NCBI GenBank assembly: GCA_020650975.1 | Contig: JAIPMN010009571.1 | Span: forward strand, 4,665-31,609 | DNA length: 26,945 nt | Direction: 5' to 3' | DNA from: Apostichopus californicus | Lineage: Eukaryota > Echinodermata > Holothuroidea > Aspidochirotida > Stichopodidae | Part shown: positions 20,995 to 26,945 of the stretch, piece by piece | How positions within the stretch are numbered: the stretch's first letter is position 1 | How the letters are laid out: every line of letters starts with the position of its first letter | Notes under the pieces: generated by a model | The model's input: only the letters and a program-made list of their open reading frames with translations | Databases searched by the model: none | What the model was told of the DNA's origin: nothing | Translations under genes and position numbers: made by a program

Positions 20995-22920
20995 ATTTTC
21001 AAAGTGTCTCACATGTAATTTTCGAGTGGATTTTCTTCCCTCGGATTTCGTCCCAACGGTAACTGAGGATTCGAGAGTTTTCTTTCTTTGGATTACTAGA
21101 GAGTTTAACAGTCATTTCACAGCCTGATAAGTATCTTTTGATTACAGTGACCATTTTATCAATAAATATCATAAAAACCAACCTTGTTGCAAATAATTCC
21201 CCAATAATAGTTACTGAGTATTGCTGTCAGACAAATTACATTATTAAATCGTTACATACCTACAGTACTCCGATGTCTCATACGTACTGTACATGTATAC
21301 AAAGTTATCCTCCTTAATGTGATTTATTAAACCGTGATGGTGTGGATGTAGCAACTAGCAAGGACTTTCTGAAGGAAAACTATTATTAAGTTCAGATTTG
21401 TTATGATAAACAGTCTTGGCATTTAAAAATTGATTGAATAACCTGTTCTCTCTACAATGTTATCACAGCAACATGAGTTATACTTAAAGGGATATTTTGC
21501 ACATAAAAACAAAAACAAAATACAAGAAGAAAAACCAGAGAGAATAAAACATGAAATGTGAACTTTCCATCTGCATTTTGGTCTTCTTTATAAAATATTG
21601 AAATTAAAAAAACAATTTATTCTGCATGAAAATTTCAAAATGAATATATCTATAAGTCTCATGCAGAAGTATGTTAGAAAGATTATCTGAGGCCATAATA
21701 TGATTACGAAGTCTTTATATTCCAACCTTGGATCTTTTATCATAGCATCAACAAGTGCCACTTTTGTTACTTAAAATATGTCTCTCCTTTCAGTTTCCCT
21801 ACAGTGGTTACATATTTTACAGTCCCTATATGTGTTTCACCGATGCTCTATCTAGTTTGTGTAACTTGAGCTTCTCTGCTTAATTCAAATATATATAATA
21901 ATTTACCTTTTAAAACTCAGTATAAAGTTCACTAAAATGAAATATAAGAGTTAATTTAACCAATCTGGTTTGAAACATTAGTCTTGTTCATACTTTTGTC
22001 AATATTTTAATTACTTCTAGTGGAATGGTCATATAGATACCGAGTACCAACTCAACCAGCAGAAATGTAAACGTTTATATTAATATGCTAAACCTATCGT
22101 TTATAAGAGTAATCTTCACCAAGTTATTAATTATGCACCATGGCAGCCTAAGGAAATAAACTCCCTTATATGGAAACTGAAATTTTAAGTGAATGCATGA
22201 ATGCATGCATGCATATTCCTGGCACTGTTAAAATGATTGCCATCAATCTGTATAATGCAAGAAAAAAACCCCCACAAAATATGCATTTTATCTATCAGGT
22301 GTTGTTTAAGCGTTGAAAGGATGTATTTTTCATATCAAAAGCTTGCAATCTGTTGTTGTTCATTAGTTGCATGTATTAAACAGCCTTCAAATAGGATACA
22401 TTTGGTCATTTAAGGCCTTATTTATGGAGTCCTGAGGATATGGAAGGGTTTTGTTTGTGATTCCACAATGCAATTACCTGTTGATACTTCATGACAACCT
22501 TATAAATGTCAAAGCAAGTCGTGTACAGTATGTAGACTATTTTATGTTGACATTCAAAAAGTCATTCTGTATTAATCGATACAGTTGCAACTTGAATGAT
22601 ACCATATTACTCTCCCTGAAATTGATCTTGGTCTCTCAACCCATGTCAAGTGGAAAATATATAGTGTATGACTGTTCAAGTGCCAGAAGTCGATGTGACT
22701 TTTTTTTGTAAATAATGGCATTCAATTAGATCATGATGGACACTGTGTCCCTGCATGTGCCTAGCTATCAATATTGACATAATTTATGCGAGGGGAAACA
22801 TCCTTCATTAGCAATTGACTTTGCGTGACATGCTTTACGAAGTGTAACCTCCAATTAACCCTTGAACATGTTATGAATTCGGCAAGGACAGATGTTGTAT
22901 AATTGCCTAGCTATGTGCAA
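20995..22920. other. non-coding, no gene seen
   Basis: Strongly AT-rich. A (ATGC)n stretch lies at 22192-22215. The frames at 20999-21181 (minus) and 22451-22711 (plus) have no recognised domain. Confidence 0.5.
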
Positions 22921-22923
22921 AAC

Positions 22924-22959
22924 TGTATATATAAATATATATATATTTATACATATAAA
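22924..22959. repeat. AT-rich palindromic simple repeat
   Basis: TGTATATATAAATATATATA followed by TATTTATACATATAAAT. It can fold on itself and looks like a slipped TA repeat. Confidence 0.7.
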
Positions 22960-23008
22960 TGCAGGGAGGTTAACTATGCATGTAGATATGATCGAAATGA
23001 CCGAGTTA

Positions 23009-23165
23009 AAATAATAATAATAATAAAATAGTACTTATATAGCGCGTTCATCAGCAGCGCTGCTCGAAACGTTTTACAGGAATTGAAACAATTAATATAC
23101 AGGAAACATTTAAAATACAGGAAACCTTCAAAAGCAAATAGTAGATAAATATCGCCTAAAAGGTA
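23009..23165 (-). mobile_element. second LINE/SINE 3' tail, more decayed
   Basis: On the minus strand: CCTGTAAAACGTTTCGAGCA, then GCGCTGCTGATGAACGCGCT, ATATAAGTACTATTTT and an (ATT)n tail (23026-23009). The order and the phrases TGTAAAxCG and GCGCTATATAAGT match the LINE end at 10006-10160. The FKSxLKTHLF-coding part is not recognisable here. A third possible remnant of the GCGCTATATAGT phrase lies at 23303-23315. Confidence 0.6.
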
Positions 23166-23335
23166 TGCACCATAAAACCTATAATAGGATAGAAAAAACA
23201 TTAAAGCTATGGTGGTGTATAGGAGAAGCAACCCCATGCAACCATGATAAATCTGACCTTATATAATCACGATTAAAATATGATTAAAATAGATGTCATG
23301 TGAACTATATAGCGCAAGACAACTATTATACACAC

Positions 23336-23461
23336 AATGAATGGTTATGAGTGCAATAGTGCAAATATTTCATGAGTTGAAAGATGGAATGTTCCATTCA
23401 ACGAGGCGCAGCCGAGTTGAATGGAACAAATTACATCTTTCAACGATGGAAACCATTCATT
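23336..23461. repeat. nested inverted repeat (long hairpin)
   Basis: Three pairs of complementary blocks nest around one loop. AATGAATGGTT at 23336-23346 pairs with AACCATTCATT at 23451-23461. GTTGAAAGATG at 23376-23386 pairs with CATCTTTCAAC at 23434-23444. TGTTCCATTCAAC at 23390-23402 pairs with GTTGAATGGAACA at 23416-23428. The loop is GAGGCGCAGCCGA, itself a small dyad (CGAGGCGCAGCCGAG). All three pairings are exact. It probably belongs to a DNA transposon or MITE. Confidence 0.88.
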
Positions 23462-23466
23462 ATTTG

Positions 23467-23703
23467 TTTTATACAACACCTTCAAAATTGGATATTTGTA
23501 TTATAGATGGGTAAAATGCACTCATGCAACAGATTGTTTTGAACAGACAGGTTTCTCTGCTCTCCTTACCATTGAAAAAAGTGCTATCAAAAAAGTATAA
23601 CCCATGGTTCTATTTCATAGAGTGGAATAGAGCGGATTTTGCATGCAATCGACGAGCAATTGACCAATCAAATGGCCGGAATATAATAAGGTGTTGTATA
23701 AAA
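23467..23703. mobile_element. MITE-like unit with 16-bp terminal inverted repeats
   Basis: TTTTATACAACACCTT at 23467-23482 is the exact complement of AAGGTGTTGTATAAAA at 23688-23703. The interior is about 205 bases and has no credible transposase. The short plus-strand frame from 23524 crosses the right repeat and is not a gene. Five bases separate this unit from the hairpin at 23336-23461, so the two may be parts of one composite element. No clear target-site duplication is visible. Confidence 0.7.
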
Positions 23704-23874
23704 AGTAATATCTTGTTGTAGCTGTTTTGGGGATATATGTTAAATTCCTAAGTTAGTGTTTTATCTCATAATGCCATTACATGAAATCTTTTGCTTTAAT
23801 TGCCTTTGTTTTATCTTGTCATATTTTCGTGGTGGAGTATTATTCTGGATATTAATGAGCAGTAAAGTCATTAT

Positions 23875-23932
23875 AGTAACATGAACAGTAAAAACATAGT
23901 AACATGAACAGTAAAAACATTATAGTAACATG
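23875..23932 (+). repeat. short tandem repeat, period 23-26
   Basis: AGTAACATGAACAGTAAAAA is followed by a second copy 23 bases on, and a partial third (AGTAACATG) 26 bases after that. Confidence 0.85.
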
Positions 23933-25190
23933 CATCATGATTGCATCAACAGCATTTGCAAATACTAACACCATAGAAACTAGATAAAGTATTTATAGTT
24001 AGTTAATACAGTAAAATGGTATTTGCACCAGTGGCTCAATGATATTATTCTTTGACTCATTCAGGTGACAGTCTTCATGCAGGTTATTTTATCTTTCTTT
24101 TTCTTTCAAGTCTGTCTTCACAGTGTGTTTTAGTGTGTCATGTATGAATTTAGCATTTAAAGGCTGATATCTCTCATCTAAGCAGGCAAATTATAATCTT
24201 ATCATTTGGGATGGATTTGATCGTCATAACCATTTGATTACATGGATTAGTGATGATGGCCCGTATTGGGTTTAGCTGCTCTTTTTATCCTTACAGGTTA
24301 AACTTCCAAGTACTGGGGGCTGCTTGATGATGTCATTTGTAGACTTACTCAAGTCTTCAACCTGATGTATGAATAGTCATTTAATAGCATGCATATCTCT
24401 CAAATGGGCCAAATTAATCTTATCTGTTTGGAAGGGCTTTGTTGATCATAAAAATAATTCATCAGATAGATATAAATTATAATGGTGGAATTTGCTTCTC
24501 AAAGTCCTGGATGAATTAATACAAATGGTTTGGTATATCCATTGCTCCAAATTCTGCCTGATGCAAATCCCAATCACCATACAAGTGATCTGGTTGTCAC
24601 GGAGATCGATGCTATAAGTAATTGCTCTGCCAGCTGTCACAGAAAGAATGTGTTGTGCTGTATGTACAGAACGTGTACATACAGTCAACAGCAGAAGTGT
24701 AAATTTTGGACTGATGGAGTGTATAAAGTGCATGTCCTAGTCACTTGCTCTCTGCAGTAAAATGAGATATCATGGATGCATGCATGGGGAGTGAGTAAAA
24801 TGGGATATCATGGGTGAAATTTCAGTCAAATGGGACCACTCTGGTAGAATGAAAGACCCCCCCACCCCCTCCCTCTCCCTCAGTGCATGCTTAAAGTGCA
24901 GTTACATTGATTTAAACAATGCAGAAAACTGTCATTCAATATGTCAATGGACATATGAAGATTGGTAGTCAAACCATGAATGCTGCTTTAACAACACATC
25001 ACTGTTGTCACAATGTTCACTGTCACTGCTGTCACAGCCACTGCATAATCACTGCAACACAGTCACGGCTGTCACTCTCTGCGTAATAAAACATTAAGAA
25101 GTTCACTCTGCACTTTCCTCATTAAAAGGAATCGTGATTGAAGATCCGTGATAACTTTCCTAAATTCCTTGCCTGCTAAATTATGTGTTA
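23933..25190. other. non-coding, no gene seen
   Basis: Includes a perfect hairpin at 24658-24684, a direct repeat of AAAATGRGATATCATGG about 37 bases apart (24759 and 24796), a C-rich patch at 24857-24879 and a degenerate CACTG/TGTCAC cluster at 25000-25080. The open frames on both strands at 24446-24760 overlap each other and show no family. Confidence 0.5.
24658..24684. repeat. perfect 11-bp hairpin with 5-base loop
   Basis: CTGTATGTACA (24658-24668), loop GAACG, TGTACATACAG (24674-24684). The arms are exact complements. A T-run is lacking, so it is not terminator-like. Its role is unknown. Confidence 0.9.
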
Positions 25191-25810
25191 TGGCTCTCTG
25201 TACTCTCTATAATGATTTCTAGCCGATCGTCTTTAATGCTGTCATGTTAGTAATTAGTGAGCTTGATAAATCTGAGCCTCTTGAATACATAGCTTCCATC
25301 AACCATCAAATTCCTAGGCCTTTTAATAATTTCTATTTTTCACAAAGACGTAGCAAACATTACTCTTGGCTATGTAGTCAAAGCTTTCATTCCTGGCAAT
25401 CTATGGCACTCCAAAGTGTTTCCTTTTTGCCCATGAAAATCTGCGGTATTGTTGGAATACCTGTGTGTGCAAAGGTTATTGTTCAATCTGTTCCTCTCCC
25501 ATCCGAGACGCCTTTCATGACCGATATAGAATCAGTCGTGGAAATTTCTCTCTTTCGGGCCAGCTGAGCTTCTTTTATGAGACGATGTAATGAGCGTGGC
25601 GACTAATTAAAACCGTAGCCCACAGCCGGGTAGCACTATAGTGGAGTATCACTTAGGACAAACCATTGGGAGATTCTTTTAAAATAGGTCATTGACAGAA
25701 TTGATGAATAATTTACCATTTAATTTTCCACTCTAGTCTTTGATTTCAAGAGCTCTTCGCAAGTTTGTTTTAGGCGGTAAATTGAACCGGACTAAAACGG
25801 GTTAAATTAT
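25191..25810. other. higher-complexity, CpG-richer block of unknown role
   Basis: The 107-codon plus-strand frame at 25244-25567 is among the longest in the window, but its protein shows no recognised domain and the codon pattern is not clearly coding. CpGs are relatively dense at 25500-25640 and 25755-25800. TAATTA-type homeodomain-like sites occur at about 25602. It could be a conserved regulatory block or an unrecognised exon; nothing decides between these by eye. Confidence 0.25.
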
Positions 25811-25879
25811 TCTTTAATACAGTATGCATGGTGACACTAGCTACAGTGTGTATGTATTGTGTGTAATCATAGAGAGATG

Positions 25880-25940
25880 TCTTAAAAGGATTGTCCAGTC
25901 TCTTAAAAGGATCGTCCAGTCTCTTAAAAGGATCGTCCAG
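25880..25940 (+). repeat. 21-bp tandem repeat, three units
   Basis: CTTAAAAGGATYGTCCAGTCT starts at 25881, 25902 and 25923, an exact 21-base period. The first unit has T where the others have C (GATTGTCC/GATCGTCC), and the third ends in GATG. Confidence 0.9.
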
Positions 25941-26080
25941 ATGAACAATTATTTTGACTTATGATCGAAAGAAAGAACTGATATATATACAGTGATATAT
26001 ACAAGTGAGCATACTGGTAAAATTTGAATGTGAGTCCTATACAATGCGCTTTGAGATGTTGCTGGTTGAAATTGTCATAT

Positions 26081-26220
26081 TTACTTCGCTCCTCGCTTAC
26101 CTGTCTCCTTACAACTTTAGCACCACGTTCTACTGTATCTAGAATGTCCTGGTAACCTTTTAACACTGTGCGCCCTCTACGACCGGCCCTTCGGTCATTG
26201 CCCTTCCTTCTCATTCTACC
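26081..26220 (-). repeat. copy E of dispersed motif (long, most intact, exon-like)
   Basis: On the minus strand it encodes MRRKGNDRRAGRRGRTVLKG, YQDILDTVERGAKVVRRQ and then hits CAG|GTAAGC, a near-consensus splice donor, followed by GAGGAGCGAAGTAAATATGAC. The frame is open for about 45 codons before the donor. It aligns with copy D over about 130 bases. The protein piece matches no family I recognise. It may be the end of an exon carried in a dispersed element. Confidence 0.75.
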
Positions 26221-26850
26221 ATTCAATTAGTCTAACACCTTGTTTTTCTTCCTGAATGTCATATGTCATATTTTTGTATTTGCCCATAAGTCAGCTTGAA
26301 GCAAACATAGGTTGTCATAGCTGCACAGTGACAGCAAAACATTTTTGTTTAAATTCTTTAATTTTGGATTGGAAATGGGTTCCATCTTTGCTCTAGGGAA
26401 TGTGAAGTTATCAAGACCCCCCAGTATGACTATAACGTATTCATATTGTATGCATCCCAATTTTGGAGAAGAAAATAGAATGAAAATGTTAGAGAAAAAC
26501 ATATAATTAATTTGTCAATGTGGATCTATGACATGTATATCACAGCTGTTTGCTTCAAGTCAACATTTTGGTACAAAAACATGTCAACTTCAAAATGTTG
26601 TTATCTCCAAAGTAATTCATACATAGGAAATGAATGCAGATTTCACCAGGATGCTGAGAATATGTAATAATTCTCCTTTCATTTGGCAAAAACACTTTTT
26701 CCTCTAGATTATCAGTTTAAAAGAAACGCATTAAATTCATATTTTAAAGTGACTGGTTGAATTTGAAGCCCAAATCCTGTTGACATTAAATAAGCTTGAA
26801 CATCTTTACTTTTGCTTCTGTCTTTTAGTTGTTGTTTAAATTGGCAGCAA
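26221..26850. other. non-coding, no gene seen
   Basis: AT-rich. The minus-strand frame at 26266-26502 shows no recognised domain. Confidence 0.55.
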
Positions 26851-26945
26851 ACCTCTCCCCCCTCCCCCTCCCGCTCCCCCTCCCGCTCCCACCCCCTTCC
26901 CCTCCCCCTCCCCTCCCCCTCCCGCTCCCGCTCCCCTCCCCCTCC
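26851..26945 (-). repeat. C-rich (CCCTCC/CCCGCT) tract at window end
   Basis: An almost pure pyrimidine tract of CCCCTCC, CCCGCTCC and CCCACCCCC blocks that runs off the end of the window. The minus strand has many G-triplets and G-quadruplets with 1-2 base loops, ideal for G-quadruplexes; the plus strand could form an i-motif. Exact length is unreliable in such sequence. Confidence 0.9.

Noticed and set aside
23524..23721. 65-codon frame as a transposase remnant
   Set aside because: It crosses the right terminal inverted repeat and has no DDE-type or helix-turn-helix pattern.
24446..24760. Gene on either strand
   Set aside because: Frames on opposite strands overlap and neither shows a domain; the cysteine-rich plus frame coincides with the 24658 hairpin region.

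Overview
The window looks like gene-poor nuclear DNA from a metazoan, most likely a marine invertebrate deuterostome such as an echinoderm; the lineage is an inference. It is AT-rich, has no long open reading frames, and carries spliceosomal signals, tRNA-headed SINE-like pieces, the 3' end of a non-LTR retrotransposon, minisatellites and many long G or C homopolymer runs. I see no bacterial-style operons, RNA operons or CRISPR arrays.

Only one coding exon is well supported: 7203-7454 on the plus strand. It encodes the N-terminal half of an ADISSP (C20orf27 / UPF0687) family protein and ends at a GT splice donor after one base of a glycine codon. The family needs about 90 more residues after this point, and I could not find them downstream. 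Everything after 7454 may therefore be one very long intron, or the remaining exons are too short or diverged to see by eye.

Layout: 1-7200 is non-coding with one tRNA-Thr-like SINE remnant (about 948-1027, minus) and G-rich tracts. 7203-7454 is the exon. 7455-12250 holds a 20-bp minisatellite (about 8997-9275) and the 3' end of a LINE (10006-10160, minus). 12250-16420 holds a dispersed repeat with a poly-G/poly-C hairpin and a second tRNA-headed SINE (15630-15795, minus). 16420-16820 is locally CpG-richer and could be a promoter or first exon. 19671-19925 is an 85-bp tandem repeat. 22990-23705 is a cluster of mobile-element debris: a second LINE/SINE tail, a nested hairpin with three paired blocks, and a MITE-like unit with 16-bp terminal inverted repeats. 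The window ends in a C-rich tract (about 26850-26945).

The most unusual signal is a short motif found five times (about 8153, 14892, 20117, 20868 and 26081; two copies plus, three minus). Its core carries a near-perfect splice donor (CAG|GTAAGY) and conservation continues on both sides of that junction. Two copies extend to about 130-140 bp with exon-like coding character. It may be an undescribed dispersed element that carries an exon end plus donor. A second window-wide signal is strong apparent enrichment of the 7-mer TACAGTA and its complement TACTGTA.
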